A stretch of DNA of 64,000 bases from Geothrix limicola (GCF_030268085.1 NZ_BSDE01000003.1:558001-622000), one strand, 5' to 3'; positions 35,796 through 45,306 are shown, numbered from the stretch's first letter. Program-made: numbers and translations. Notes: a model not told the origin generated them from the sequence alone.

Positions 35796-36974
35796 CTAGG
35801 CGAACATCTGCAGGATCCCGTTGCTCATGAGCATACCGCGCCCGCTCAGGCGCACCCGATCACTGTCCCAGCACACCAGCCCCTCCTTCTCCAGAGACCG
35901 GAGGCGGGTTTCCCAGGCATCGCAGAGGGGGCGGAGGTTGAGGCTGGAGGCCTTTTCGCGCAGGGCCGCCCAGTCGAGGCCGCGGTGCAGGCGCAGGCCC
36001 AGCAGGGGGATCTCCGCGAGGCTTTCGGTCGCATCGAGTTCCTGCAGGTCGAGTTCGCCGCGCTGCTCCGTCCAGGCGGAGATGACGCCGCTTTCGGTCC
36101 AGCGCAGCTCGCCGAGCTGGGAGGCGGCGCTGGGGCCCAGGCCCAGGTAGGGCCGGCGCTCCCAGTAGCGCGAATTGTGGCGGGATTCCGCGCCGGGTCG
36201 GGCGTAGTTGCTGATCTCGTAGGGCAGGAGTCCCAGGCGCGGCAGCTCCTCTTGGAGCGCCTCGAAGACATCGGCCACGTCGTCCTCGGTGGGGAGCTGG
36301 AGCCGCCCGGCGTCGATCTCGGCGCGCAGGGGGCAGGCCTTGTCCAGGTCGAGCAGGTAGATGCTGATGTGCTCGAGGCCGGTGGCAGCCAGGGTACGGG
36401 CATCCTCCACCACTTTGGACAGCGACTGTCCAGGGATGCCCACCATGAGATCCGCGCTGCGGCGCCGGAACCCGGCCTGCTCGGCCCAGCCCAGGGCTTC
36501 CAAGGCCTGGGCCGAGCCGTGGATGCGCCCGAGGCGGGCCAGCAGGGTGTCGTCCAGGGCCTGTACGCCGAGGCTGATGCGATCCCAGCCCAGGTCCCGG
36601 GTGCGGCTCAGCCAGGCCAGGTCCACCGTGCCCGGGTTGGCTTCCAGCGTGGCCTCCACGAGCGGCCCCAGGTCGAAGGCTTCGCGCACGGCCCCCGTGA
36701 GGTCGGCCAGTTCAGTCGAGGAGAGGAGGGACGGCGTGCCGCCGCCGAGGTACAGCGTGTCCACGGCGGGCCGGCCGAGGGCCGCGCCCCAGGCGCGGAC
36801 CTCGGAGATCAGCCGGGCGATGGTGTCGGGCTGGAGGCTGCGGTCCCGCGTCGTGGCGAAGGAGCAGTAGGTGCATCGGTCCAGGCAGAAGGGCACGTGG
36901 AGGTAGAGGCCGAGGGGTTCGGCCTGGGCCGCCCGCCGGAGTTCAGGCAGCCGGCGCTCGAGTTCAGGGTTCAA
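35796..36974 (-). CDS. hemW: HemW-type radical SAM protein
   Basis: A 392-residue protein with the radical-SAM Cys triad in HVPFCLDRCTYCSF (about residues 26-39), GGGTPSLL for SAM binding and the HemW-type C-terminal domain (NYARPGAESRHN, YLGLGPSAAS). HemW is the haem chaperone once annotated as oxygen-independent coproporphyrinogen oxidase; true HemN has an extra Cys (CxxxCxxCxC) whereas here the fourth position is Phe, matching HemW. The start overlaps the end of the DUF4124 gene by 11 bases, suggesting co-translation. Confidence 0.93.
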   Translation of the reverse strand: MNPELERRLPELRRAAQAEPLGLYLHVPFCLDRCTYCSFATTRDRSLQPDTIARLISEVRAWGAALGRPAVDTLYLGGGTPSLLSSTELADLTGAVREAFDLGPLVEATLEANPGTVDLAWLSRTRDLGWDRISLGVQALDDTLLARLGRIHGSAQALEALGWAEQAGFRRRSADLMVGIPGQSLSKVVEDARTLAATGLEHISIYLLDLDKACPLRAEIDAGRLQLPTEDDVADVFEALQEELPRLGLLPYEISNYARPGAESRHNSRYWERRPYLGLGPSAASQLGELRWTESGVISAWTEQRGELDLQELDATESLAEIPLLGLRLHRGLDWAALREKASSLNLRPLCDAWETRLRSLEKEGLVCWDSDRVRLSGRGMLMSNGILQMFA

Positions 36975-37722
36975 CCATCACCTGCTTCATGGCCGCGCGC
37001 AGGGCCTCGACCTCGGCGGGAAAGCGCCAGGGCGCCTGCAGAGGTTCGGCGGCCTCTTCCATGGCCTGGTAGCGCTGCTGGAGGAGCGTCCGCTGGGCGT
37101 CGCGCAGGTCCCGGCTGGTGCCCAGGTGGTGTTCGAGCAGCTCCAGGTTCTGGCGCAGGCGCACGGCCTGGGGCTGGTAGAGGAAGAGATTCAACAGCAG
37201 GTGTCCGAACCCGAACCCCAGCAGCAGGAAGCCCGCGATCAGCGGAATTCTCGGTCCCGAGCGCAGACCGAGCGCCAGCCACCATCCGAGCAGGCCCATG
37301 AGCGCCACGGAAAGCAGCGGCACCGCGGGCATGATCCACAGCCCGTTGCCCCACAGGCAGTGGCTGAAGAGCGCATCGGCCACGGCTTCAATCGTCTGCT
37401 TGTCGCCGCCGGCGCGGGCCTCGGTGAGCCTGTGGTCGATGGCCTCCCAGGCTTGCTGCTGGGCGGGGCTCAGCTGGGGCTGGCGATGCCCGTCCCGGTC
37501 CTCGCTGCGGCGCACCTTGTCGGGTCGGATGGCCTTCTCGGGCTCCACGGCCGGGGCCTGGGGCCCTTCGAGGATCTCGGCATCCGCCGGGGGGCGGGTG
37601 GTGGTGATGTGGACCTGGCCCGCCGTATCGCGCCACCGGTAGAGGCGGGGCTGGGCCGGGGCGGCCGGATGGGCCTGAGCCAGGAGGACCAGGGCCAGCA
37701 GTCCGGCGCTCGCCAGGCTCAA
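36964..37722 (-). CDS. DUF4124-domain membrane protein
   Basis: A 252-residue protein with an N-terminal signal or anchor (ASAGLLALVLLAQA) directly followed by a DUF4124 motif (LYRWRDTAGQVHITTTRPP), a charged linker, then two transmembrane helices around residues 125-175 and a helical C-terminal part rich in Leu, Gln and Glu. DUF4124 is a small periplasmic domain of unknown role. The gene is 9 bases after gmhA and overlaps hemW, giving a gmhA-DUF4124-hemW operon on the minus strand; no functional logic links the three. Confidence 0.82.
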   Translation of the reverse strand: MSLASAGLLALVLLAQAHPAAPAQPRLYRWRDTAGQVHITTTRPPADAEILEGPQAPAVEPEKAIRPDKVRRSEDRDGHRQPQLSPAQQQAWEAIDHRLTEARAGGDKQTIEAVADALFSHCLWGNGLWIMPAVPLLSVALMGLLGWWLALGLRSGPRIPLIAGFLLLGFGFGHLLLNLFLYQPQAVRLRQNLELLEHHLGTSRDLRDAQRTLLQQRYQAMEEAAEPLQAPWRFPAEVEALRAAMKQVMVEP

Positions 37723-37731
37723 GGGAGCGGC

Positions 37732-38295
37732 TCAGAAATGGGCATCGAGGGCCTCGCACCAGAAGTGGTAGACCATCTGATGGATCTCCTGGATGCGGGC
37801 CGTGACGGTGGTGGGCACGATCAGGGCGTCGTCCATGAGGCCGGCGAGCTTGCCGCCGTCGCGGCCGAGCAGGCCCAGGGTGCGCACGCCCATCTCCTTG
37901 GCGGAGGCCACGGCGCGGATGACGTTGGGGCTGTTCCCGCTGGTGCTGATGCCGATGAGCAGGTCGCCGGGGCGGCCCAGGGCCTCGACCTGGCGGGAAA
38001 ACACCTGATCGAACCCGTAGTCGTTGCCGATGGCCGTGAGGGCCGAGGTGTCGGTGGTAAGGGCGATGCCGGCGAGGGCGCGGCGCTCCTTGACGTAGCG
38101 GCCGGTCAGCTCGGCCGCCAGGTGCTGGGCGTCCGCGGCGCTGCCGCCGTTGCCGCAGACGAGGATCTTCCCGCCCCGGCGCAGCCGCTCGGCCATGTCA
38201 TCCGCCTGGGCCACGATGCGGTCCATCTCCTGCTCGAAGAAGGTCTGCTTCAGCTGAATGGACACCTGGACGTGCTGGAGAAGGGTCTGTTTCAT
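37732..38295 (-). CDS. gmhA: Phosphoheptose isomerase
   Basis: A 187-residue SIS-domain isomerase converting sedoheptulose 7-phosphate to D-glycero-D-manno-heptose 7-phosphate, the first step of LPS heptose synthesis. [20 protein letters not shown] (about residues 48-67) and STSGNSPNV (about 117-125) are the GmhA signature segments; the C-terminal helix with [14 protein letters not shown] fits. The ATG at 38295 begins the usual helix; an in-frame start further up would add unlikely residues. Consistent with kdsA elsewhere in the window, so the cell makes a heptose/Kdo-type LPS core. Confidence 0.95.
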   Translation of the reverse strand: MKQTLLQHVQVSIQLKQTFFEQEMDRIVAQADDMAERLRRGGKILVCGNGGSAADAQHLAAELTGRYVKERRALAGIALTTDTSALTAIGNDYGFDQVFSRQVEALGRPGDLLIGISTSGNSPNVIRAVASAKEMGVRTLGLLGRDGGKLAGLMDDALIVPTTVTARIQEIHQMVYHFWCEALDAHF

Positions 38296-38384
38296 GATCA
38301 GAATTGTGACAGGAATTCCACTCCCTGAATTTGCCCAGGGCTGGCAGACTGCGGGAAGTATTGCCATCGACAGGTGTGGGAACC

Positions 38385-39365
38385 ATGGATTGGATTGCCC
38401 TCAAGCACGCTTTGCTGTCCCACCTCCCGGTGGCTGCAGGCCTCCTGCTGCCCTGGCCCCTGATCGCCGCCCAGCGGCCCGGGCGCGGCATCCGCCCCTG
38501 GTGGACCGTAAGCCGCTATCTGGGCTGGATGGGGCTGCTCGGCACCCTCTGCGCCTTCGTCAGCGGGTTCGCCTCGGGCCGCTTCCTGGGGATCATCCCG
38601 GCCCATCGCCTCCTGCCCCTGGCGGTTTCAGGCTCGGGCCCCGAAGCGCTGCTCTACCGCCACGCGGCCTTGGCAGCCGGGTCGCTCATCCTGGGCATCG
38701 TGGCCGTCTGGGCCATGAACCGCTCCCGGAAGGATCATCAGAGCCTCGGATTCCTGACCCTTCTGCTGGGCCTGGCCTGGTCCGCGGCCTTGCTGTTGGC
38801 GGGGGAGGGCGGCTACCGGCTGGCCCATGGCCACGCGCCGGTCCCCGTGGTGGCCCCGGCGGTCGAGGTGAAACCCGTACCGGCCCCGGCGCCGCCGAGC
38901 CTCCCCCGGGCGGATGTGGATACAGAAGCCAAGATCCCGGTGCGGGCCCTGGACTACGCCGCGTTGGAACCCATCCAGCCCGATCCGGTGAAATCCCCTG
39001 CCCACGGCGGCCGCTGGATCCGCGCCTGGGCCAGCCCCGAGGCCGCCGCGGCCTACCGGGCGGGCCAGCCCCTGCCCCAGGGGGCGATGGTGGTGCTCAG
39101 CTCGGTGGAGGATCGCTGGGGGCGCCCCGGCCCCGATGCGGGCCCCCTCTTCGCGTTGGAGATAAAGCCGAGCGGACCCGCCCTCAGTTTCTACTGGGCG
39201 CGCATTCCCATGGAGCGGCGCAGGGAGTTCGGCGGCGAATCACGGGCCTACTGGCGGGGAGACGACATCCATCTCGTCAGTTGCCGCAGCTGTCACGCCA
39301 CGGGCATGGCCGACCCGGCCCAGCGGAGCCGCTGGCGCGCGAAGAAGGTTGTTCCCGGTGAATGA
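38385..39365 (+). CDS. Membrane protein with C-terminal c-type haem (cytochrome P460-like) domain
   Basis: A 326-residue protein. The first 160 residues hold four hydrophobic helices ([19 protein letters not shown] and three more), then a Pro-rich linker, then a periplasmic domain whose last 30 residues include the CxxCH haem-attachment site CRSCH. The order of [30 protein letters not shown] and terminal CRSCHATGM resembles cytochrome P460-type domains, where the haem motif is also near the C-terminus. The N-terminus resembles DUF2231-like quinone-linked membrane domains. Role in electron transfer is inferred. Confidence 0.72.
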   Translation: MDWIALKHALLSHLPVAAGLLLPWPLIAAQRPGRGIRPWWTVSRYLGWMGLLGTLCAFVSGFASGRFLGIIPAHRLLPLAVSGSGPEALLYRHAALAAGSLILGIVAVWAMNRSRKDHQSLGFLTLLLGLAWSAALLLAGEGGYRLAHGHAPVPVVAPAVEVKPVPAPAPPSLPRADVDTEAKIPVRALDYAALEPIQPDPVKSPAHGGRWIRAWASPEAAAAYRAGQPLPQGAMVVLSSVEDRWGRPGPDAGPLFALEIKPSGPALSFYWARIPMERRREFGGESRAYWRGDDIHLVSCRSCHATGMADPAQRSRWRAKKVVPGE

Positions 39366-39366
39366 A

Positions 39367-39396
39367 GAAGGGGCCGGCCCTGCAGCCGGCCCCTTC
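39367..39396. terminator. Strong bidirectional terminator hairpin
   Basis: GAAGGGGCCGGC (39367-39378) pairs with GCCGGCCCCTTC (39385-39396) around CCTGCA. It lies between the haem-motif gene and the convergent rhodanese gene, 1 base after one stop and 17 bases from the other. Confidence 0.88.
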
Positions 39397-39412
39397 TCCT
39401 GGATGCAGAGGA

Positions 39413-40789
39413 TCAGTCGAGGGTGAATTCACCGCTGTCGATGATGGTGATCTCGGCGGGGAGGAAGCGGACGTCGTAGCCCTTCTCCTTCAGCAGGTGG
39501 TAGGCCAGCTCGGCGCGGATCCCGGTGGAGCAGTGGCAGAGGACCGGTTTGCCCTTGGGGATCTCGGACAGGCGGGCCAGCAGCTGGGGCTCGGGGATCG
39601 TGAGAGCGCCCTTGATGACTCCGTTCTTCGTCTCGTCGGGATTGCGCACATCGAGGATGATCGCCCCGCGTTCGGCGAGAGCGGCCTCAGCGATCTTCGT
39701 GAACTCCGCCACGGAGACGGAACCGGGTCGCGGCTTCGGCACGAAGACGGCCTTGGCGGCAAGGGTTCCGGTCTCCACAGGCAGGGCGGCGGCCTGCCAG
39801 GCCTTGAAGCCACCGGTGAGGATGTTCACGCCCACATAGCCGGCCTTCACCAGGTCCGCGGCCACGGTCTTGGCGGCCTCGCCGCCGGTCTCATCCACCA
39901 CCACCACGGGAGGCTTCAGCTTGGCGGCAGGGAAGGTCTTGAGCAGGTCGGCGACCTTGGCTGGCTCGGCGGCCACGCCCCCCTTCAGGAAGCCCTTCTC
40001 CGCCTGGGCAGCGGGCCGGGCGTCGAGGATCACCAGCGGTGTGTTCGTGTCGAGGTAGGCGGCCTTGAGGGCGGCGGGGCTCAGCACGCCAGGCTGCTTC
40101 TTCGTCCAGGCGGGCATGCCCTCGACGAATACCTTGGCGTTCGTGTAGCCCAGCTTCTTGGCCTTGGCCAGGGAGCCCGGGCTCATGTTGCAGGTCTTCC
40201 CGCTGCAGTAGAAGATCACGAGCGCGCCCTTGTCGGCGGGCAGCTTGTCCAGGTTCTTGTCGAAGGCGGGGAAGGGCAGGTTCACGGCCGTGGGGATGGC
40301 GCCCTCAAGGAAGCGCGGGGCGGGGCGGGAGTCGAAGAGGAAGTAGCCGCCCTTCTCGGGGCCCATGGCCACGAGCTTCTGGATTTCGTCGAGGGTGATG
40401 GTCTCGTTCGCGGCCAGCTTCACGGGCGGCTTCACGGCCACGGTCACCGCGGTCTTCACGCCGTCCTTTTCGATGAACTGAACTCGCACTTCATGGCCCT
40501 TGGCGATGCTCTTGAAGGCCGCCTCCACGTCGGCGGCGGGCTCGGGCGTGACGACCTTTACCGTGGCCTTGTCGAAGCGGAGCACCTCAGTGCGCTCGTC
40601 GATCTTCAGCTGGAAGGAGCTGTTCTTGAGGGCCAGGTTGTCGAAGTGCCCCCGGAGGTTGTCGGGGGCGGTGGTGTGGCAGGTGGTGCAGATCTTTGCG
40701 GCAGCGGGCTTCGGGGCCTGCGGTTCGACGGCGGAGAGGGCTGCGGCGCTAGCGGCCAGCAGCAGGGTGGTTCGGACGACATGTCGCAT
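39413..40789 (-). CDS. Exported three-domain rhodanese protein with a CxxCH motif
   Basis: A 458-residue protein with signal peptide (TTLLLAASAAALSA), a CTTCH c-haem motif at residues 34-38, a small beta domain, then three rhodanese-like domains. The first (about 135-215) has an active-site Cys loop YCSGKTCNMSP, the second (about 230-330) lacks the Cys (VVVDETGGEA), and the third (about 355-458) has CHCSTGIRAE. Rhodaneses transfer sulfane sulfur; exported multi-domain ones with haem occur in metal-reducing bacteria such as Geobacter, where a rhodanese is part of an extracellular electron conduit gene cluster. AGGAG precedes the ATG. Confidence 0.88.
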   Translation of the reverse strand: MRHVVRTTLLLAASAAALSAVEPQAPKPAAAKICTTCHTTAPDNLRGHFDNLALKNSSFQLKIDERTEVLRFDKATVKVVTPEPAADVEAAFKSIAKGHEVRVQFIEKDGVKTAVTVAVKPPVKLAANETITLDEIQKLVAMGPEKGGYFLFDSRPAPRFLEGAIPTAVNLPFPAFDKNLDKLPADKGALVIFYCSGKTCNMSPGSLAKAKKLGYTNAKVFVEGMPAWTKKQPGVLSPAALKAAYLDTNTPLVILDARPAAQAEKGFLKGGVAAEPAKVADLLKTFPAAKLKPPVVVVDETGGEAAKTVAADLVKAGYVGVNILTGGFKAWQAAALPVETGTLAAKAVFVPKPRPGSVSVAEFTKIAEAALAERGAIILDVRNPDETKNGVIKGALTIPEPQLLARLSEIPKGKPVLCHCSTGIRAELAYHLLKEKGYDVRFLPAEITIIDSGEFTLD

Positions 40790-40821
40790 GGAGGCTCCTG
40801 GGGTCGGATGACGGTAGGAGT

Positions 40822-40841
40822 CTATAGTTGTTTACCTATAA
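40822..40841. promoter_or_regulatory. AT-rich dyad upstream of the rhodanese gene
   Basis: TATAG (40823-40827) and CTATA (40836-40840) form an inverted repeat about 35 bases before the rhodanese ATG on the minus strand. It could hold the -10 region or an operator. No clear -35 element was matched, so this is only a candidate. Confidence 0.3.
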
Positions 40842-40932
40842 GCCGAGAAAGGTGTGACCGAGGTCTACAGCCACTCGGATGGCGACTTCAGGCCACATGC
40901 AGGGCGGTTGACCCCGACATCCGGCTGGCTGT

Positions 40933-43548
40933 TTATTCCTCCTGGGCGAAGACTTCCCGGGGTTTGCCCGCACCCCGGTCGGGACCGACGATGCCCTCCT
41001 CCTCCATCCGGTCGATGAGGCGGGCGGCGCGGCCGTAGCCGAGGTTCAGCTTGCGCTGGAGGAGGCTGGTGCTGGCCTTGCGCTCGCGCTTCACGACGGC
41101 GAGGGCGCGGGCGTAGACATCGTCGCCGCCCGCCATGTCCGCCTCGTCGAAGAGGGCCGTTTCTTCTTCGGTCTCCATGGCGCTGATGAGGGCCTGGTTG
41201 TAGTCGGGCCGGCCGCGCTCCCGCAGCCAGGTGACGAGGCGCAGGGTTTCCTCCTCGCTGAGGAAGGGGGCGTGGATGCGCTTGGGGTGACTGGCGCCGT
41301 TGGGCAGGAAGAGGGCGTCGCCTGCGCCCAGCAGCTGCTCGCCGCCACCGCAGTCGAGGATGGTGCGGCTGTCGATCTTGGTGCGCACGCGGTAGCTGAG
41401 GCGGCTGGGCAGGTTGGCCTTGATGACGCCCGTGACGACGTCCACGCTGGGCCGCTGGGTGGCGAGGATGAGGTGGATGCCCACGGCGCGGGCCTTCTGG
41501 GCGATGCGCGCGATGCTGTCTTCCACCTCGCTGCGGGCGACCATCATGAGGTCCGCCAGCTCGTCGATGACCACCAGCACGTAGGGCAGGGGTTCGAGCA
41601 TCGTGGGCCGGTCGGGCCAGCGCGGGTTGGGCGTGCGGTCCGTGAGGTCCATGGATCCGCCAGCCTCGGCGATCTTGTGGTTGAAGCTCTTGAGGTCGCG
41701 GACGCTGAGCAGGGCGAGGCGGCGGTAGCGGTCCTCCATCTGAGCCACCACCCACTTGAGCACCCGGCCGGCTTCCTTCATGTCCGTCACGACGGGCGCC
41801 CAGAGATGTGGGATGTCCTCGTAGACGCCGAGCTCCACCATCTTGGGATCCACGAGGATGAGCTTCACCTCGTCGGGCATGGCGCGCACGAGGCAGGAAC
41901 AGATCATGGCGTTGACGCCCACGCTCTTGCCGCTACCCGTGCTGCCGCCGATGAGCAGGTGGGGCATCTTGTTGAGGTCGGCCACCACGGGCCGGCCCGC
42001 GATGTCCTTGCCCAGGGCCAGGTGCAGCAGGCCGCCCGCGTCGCGGAAGGACGGGCTGTCGATGACCTCGCGGAAGGTGATGATTTCGCGCTTGGGGTTG
42101 GGCACTTCGATGCCCACCAGGTTCTTGCCGGGGATGCGGTCCATGCGCACGGCCTCGGCCTGCAGAGCCAGGGCCAGATCTTCTTCCATGCCGAGGATGC
42201 GCGAGAGCGGGATGCCCGCGTCCGGCTGGAATTCGAAGACCGTGACGACGGGGCCCGGCTGCATTCCGGTGACGGCACCCTTGATCTTGAATTCGGACAG
42301 TTTCTGTCCAATCAGTTCCTTGATGTGCTCCAGCGTGGCCACGTCCACCTTGGCGTGCTGGCCCGGAGGATCGAAGAGACGGCGGGGCGGCAGGGTCTCC
42401 CGTTCGGTCACGGAGGGATGAACGGGCTCCGCAGGCGGCGGAGGCAGCGGGGGCAGGGGCTTGGCGGGTGTCGGCTCGGTGAGCGGAAGGGGCGGCTGGA
42501 CGATCTCGCGCCCGTAGCGGTCCTTGGCCACCCGGGCGCGGGCGACGGTGGGCTTGGGCGTGGGCGGGGGCGGCGCCTCCGCCAGCAGGCGGGTCCTGAA
42601 GGGGGCGGTGGCCTCAGTGCCCGTCAGCACGGGGCCCGTCGCTGGGAGGGCGGCTGGAAGAGCCACGGGCAGTGAGGTGGCCGGCGTCGCGGGCAACACC
42701 TGGGCTTCGAGGATCGTGGAAGCGGCATCCAGGTTCATGGAATGGATGGCCGGGAGCAGGTCCTCGGTGCGGATGAGGGGCTGCTTCCGCTTGGCCTCGG
42801 CGGTTTCCAGTTCGGCCTTGAGCAGGGCTTCCCGCTGGTCCTCCAGGGCCTGCTGGCGCAGGGCGAGGGCCTGCAGGGCGACCGCGTCTCCGGCGTCGAT
42901 ATCGGCCTGCTGGGGATTGCGGCCCCGCAAGAAGGGGCGCTTCACCATGCCGATGAAACCCTGGAAGCCCTTGGCGGGCATGGGCTTCATCCAGGGCCAG
43001 GCCTTCTCGCCGAGCCAGCGCGCGAGCAGGCGGCCGGTGCCGCTGACCAGGGCGCGGGTCAGGGTGGGCGCCAGCACGAGGGCGCAGACGAGCACGACGA
43101 GGCTGAGCAGGAGGGGCAGTCCCACGCGGCCGAGGAAGCGCCGCGCCACGGGCCAAAGCGCGCTTCCCAGCCAGCCGCCCCAGCGGAGCTGGAGCGTGCC
43201 GATTTCAGAGGGTCCCACCCAGACCCGGTTGCCGAAGGCCCCGAGGGCCGTCCAGAACGACAGTGCCAATCCAAGCCAAGCCAGGCGGCCCGGCCAGTGG
43301 CGGCCCGTCCGCGGCCAGGCCTCCCAAAGCAGATAGGGCGGCACGATCCAGGCGCCGAGGCCGACGAGGAGGTGCAGCAGGCCCGCCAGGGTCGCGCCCA
43401 CGGTGCCGCAGAGGTTCTGCACGGCGGCCACCAGCCCCTGGTTGAAGGGATGCGGGTCCGGAGGATAGTAGCTGCCGAGGGAGAGCAGCAGCACGAGAGC
43501 CGTGAAACCCAAGCCTGCCCTCAGCATCCAACGGCCAATCCCCTGCAA
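40933..43548 (-). CDS. ftsK: DNA translocase FtsK/SpoIIIE
   Basis: About 871 residues. Four N-terminal transmembrane helices (to about residue 200) anchor it at the septum; a Pro/Ala linker follows; the C-terminal motor has Walker A GGSTGSGKSVGVN, Walker B YVLVVIDELADLMM and the FtsK motif QRPSVDVVTG; the gamma winged-helix domain (RAARLIDRMEEEGIVGP) reads orienting sequences on DNA. It pumps chromosome DNA during division. The start is uncertain: a TTG at 43548 has GGGAGG 4 bases upstream, an ATG at 43527 begins 7 residues later without a ribosome site. Confidence 0.95.
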   Translation of the reverse strand: MQGIGRWMLRAGLGFTALVLLLSLGSYYPPDPHPFNQGLVAAVQNLCGTVGATLAGLLHLLVGLGAWIVPPYLLWEAWPRTGRHWPGRLAWLGLALSFWTALGAFGNRVWVGPSEIGTLQLRWGGWLGSALWPVARRFLGRVGLPLLLSLVVLVCALVLAPTLTRALVSGTGRLLARWLGEKAWPWMKPMPAKGFQGFIGMVKRPFLRGRNPQQADIDAGDAVALQALALRQQALEDQREALLKAELETAEAKRKQPLIRTEDLLPAIHSMNLDAASTILEAQVLPATPATSLPVALPAALPATGPVLTGTEATAPFRTRLLAEAPPPPTPKPTVARARVAKDRYGREIVQPPLPLTEPTPAKPLPPLPPPPAEPVHPSVTERETLPPRRLFDPPGQHAKVDVATLEHIKELIGQKLSEFKIKGAVTGMQPGPVVTVFEFQPDAGIPLSRILGMEEDLALALQAEAVRMDRIPGKNLVGIEVPNPKREIITFREVIDSPSFRDAGGLLHLALGKDIAGRPVVADLNKMPHLLIGGSTGSGKSVGVNAMICSCLVRAMPDEVKLILVDPKMVELGVYEDIPHLWAPVVTDMKEAGRVLKWVVAQMEDRYRRLALLSVRDLKSFNHKIAEAGGSMDLTDRTPNPRWPDRPTMLEPLPYVLVVIDELADLMMVARSEVEDSIARIAQKARAVGIHLILATQRPSVDVVTGVIKANLPSRLSYRVRTKIDSRTILDCGGGEQLLGAGDALFLPNGASHPKRIHAPFLSEEETLRLVTWLRERGRPDYNQALISAMETEEETALFDEADMAGGDDVYARALAVVKRERKASTSLLQRKLNLGYGRAARLIDRMEEEGIVGPDRGAGKPREVFAQEE

Positions 43549-43656
43549 CGCGCCTCCCTGGTGGTCTCGTTCCAGTGTAGCCCAGCGGATGCGGGACCAG
43601 ATGGATGCAGGACCGGACGTGGTGGCCGGACTTGGTCTGGGCACCACGTGGGGTGC

Positions 43657-43702
43657 ACGAGGGGGACGCAGAGGACGCGAAGTGTCCGGCGGTCCCCCTC
43701 GT
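43657..43702 (-). terminator. Hairpin between the deacetylase gene and ftsK
   Basis: ACGAGGGGGAC (43657-43667) pairs with GTCCCCCTCGT (43692-43702) around a 24-base loop. It lies just after the deacetylase stop on the minus strand. GCGGTCCCCC in the right arm is shared with the repeat at 50125-50173, so it may also belong to that family. Confidence 0.6.
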
Positions 43703-43713
43703 TCGTGTCTATC

Positions 43714-45306
43714 TCAGCGGGACCGAGCGGGGGCGGATCCGTTCAGCCAGGCGAGGCGCTGGTGGGGATCCCAGATGGGTTTGCCGAGGTCGCGCAGGAT
43801 GGTGCCGGCGGAGACGAAGGTCCAGCCCTCCTTCTGTGCGCGGTCCATGAAGGCGCCCAGGCCGTCGGTGGGGCGGTCGCCCATGACCCGCGCCGAGCCC
43901 AGGTGCATGAGCACGATGAGGCCGTCGCCGTCGCGGCCGAGCCGCTGCTGGAGCCGCTGCACGATGGCATCGCCCGTGCGGTAGAGCCGGCGGTCCTTGG
44001 GGGTCGCCCAGTCCAGGGTGTCGGCGCCCTCGCTCCAGCCCACGTGGCGGTAGCCCAGTTCCTCGGCCCAGCGGCGGATCTCGGGCGTGTGCTCGCCGTA
44101 GGGCGCGCGCCAGAAGGGGTCCATGGGCCGGCCCAGGAGGCGCACCAGGGCCGCGTCCGCATCCAGCAGTTCGCGCTGGATGCGCTCTCGGGTCCACTGG
44201 GGATCGCGCTTCATGCCCGGCGCGAAGTGGGGGTGGTGCATGGTGTGGTTGCCCAGCTCGTGCCCTTCGGCGGCCATGCGCCTGACGAGGGCGGGATAGC
44301 GTTCGATGAAGGCGCCCGTGAGGAAGAGCGTGGTGTGCACGCCCCGCGCCTTCAGCAGGTCGAGCACCTCGGCGGCCACCTCGGCGCTGGAGCCGCCATC
44401 GAAGCTCAGCAGGATGCGCTTCTGCCCGCCGGGGCCCCGCGTCAGGTTCAGCGCCTCGCCCATGCCCGGCCACTGGGGGGATGCGCTTGCGGGAAGGGAT
44501 GATGCGCCCAAGGGAAGAGACGGCGAGGGGGCCGGTGCGGCCTTGGCCGGGGGTGGCGCCAATTCCGGCAGGGTGGAATTCGCAGCCCGTCCGGTGATCT
44601 CGGGGGCCGTGGAGACGCTGGGCATCCGCAGGGGCTGGCGATCCGGAATCGCCGTGGGCGGGGCGCTGCGAAGCCGCGCTTCGGCGCGGGTTTTCGGCGC
44701 CGGAGCCTCGGAGCCGGAAAGGGAGAGGAGCTTGCGCAGCCAGGCTTCGAGACGGGCTTTCGGCGCGGGCGCTTCCGTCGTGGGCGCAGGGCTTGGCGTG
44801 GGCAGGGCCTGGGCTTTGCGTTCGGGGATGGAAGGCATCGCCTGGCTGTGCAGCCGGGCCTCGGAGCGCACGCTCGGCGAGGGGGGTTGGGGTGCGGAGG
44901 GGGCGACTCTGGGCGCCGGTGAGGGATGCGGCTCAGGTTCCGGCGCGGGTTGGGGCCGGCGCGCGAAGCGCGAGGGGGGCTGGGGCGAGAAGGTGAACCG
45001 CGCCAGTTCCCGGCCATCGAGGGTGCGCAGCACGGCCTCCTCGCCTTCGGGGGGGCGGAAGAATTCCCAGCGCACGGGGCCCGCCTCGGCGAAGCGGCGC
45101 TCCTTGATGGAGCGGCCCTCCAACAGAAGGTCCGTGGCTTCGCCCACCTCGCCCTCGATGACCGCCAGACCGCCGAGGGGATGCCAGCTCCAGGCGCGGG
45201 TCACGGGGATCGCGGGGGAAGCCTGCCGCGAGGCCGCTTCGGGAGGGGTGTTGCGTCCACAGGCCGCCAACGCCAGCAGCAGGGCCGCGGCGTGGCGGGC
45301 TCTCAT
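43714..45306 (-). CDS. Lipoprotein polysaccharide deacetylase (CE4/NodB)
   Basis: A 530-residue protein with a lipobox (ALLLALAAC, lipidated Cys near residue 16), a beta-rich N-terminal region, a Pro/Ala-rich linker of about 200 residues with degenerate repeats (PAPKARLEAWLRK, PAPKTRAEARLR), and a C-terminal NodB domain. Motif 1 is SFDGGSS rather than TFDDG, so the second Asp, usually a metal ligand, is Gly; motif 2 NHTMHHPHF, motif 3 RAPYGEHTPE and the C-terminal LIVLMHLG are intact. It probably trims acetyl groups from peptidoglycan or another glycan. The ATG overlaps the stop of the QueD-like gene as ATGA. Confidence 0.88.
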   Translation of the reverse strand: MRARHAAALLLALAACGRNTPPEAASRQASPAIPVTRAWSWHPLGGLAVIEGEVGEATDLLLEGRSIKERRFAEAGPVRWEFFRPPEGEEAVLRTLDGRELARFTFSPQPPSRFARRPQPAPEPEPHPSPAPRVAPSAPQPPSPSVRSEARLHSQAMPSIPERKAQALPTPSPAPTTEAPAPKARLEAWLRKLLSLSGSEAPAPKTRAEARLRSAPPTAIPDRQPLRMPSVSTAPEITGRAANSTLPELAPPPAKAAPAPSPSLPLGASSLPASASPQWPGMGEALNLTRGPGGQKRILLSFDGGSSAEVAAEVLDLLKARGVHTTLFLTGAFIERYPALVRRMAAEGHELGNHTMHHPHFAPGMKRDPQWTRERIQRELLDADAALVRLLGRPMDPFWRAPYGEHTPEIRRWAEELGYRHVGWSEGADTLDWATPKDRRLYRTGDAIVQRLQQRLGRDGDGLIVLMHLGSARVMGDRPTDGLGAFMDRAQKEGWTFVSAGTILRDLGKPIWDPHQRLAWLNGSAPARSR

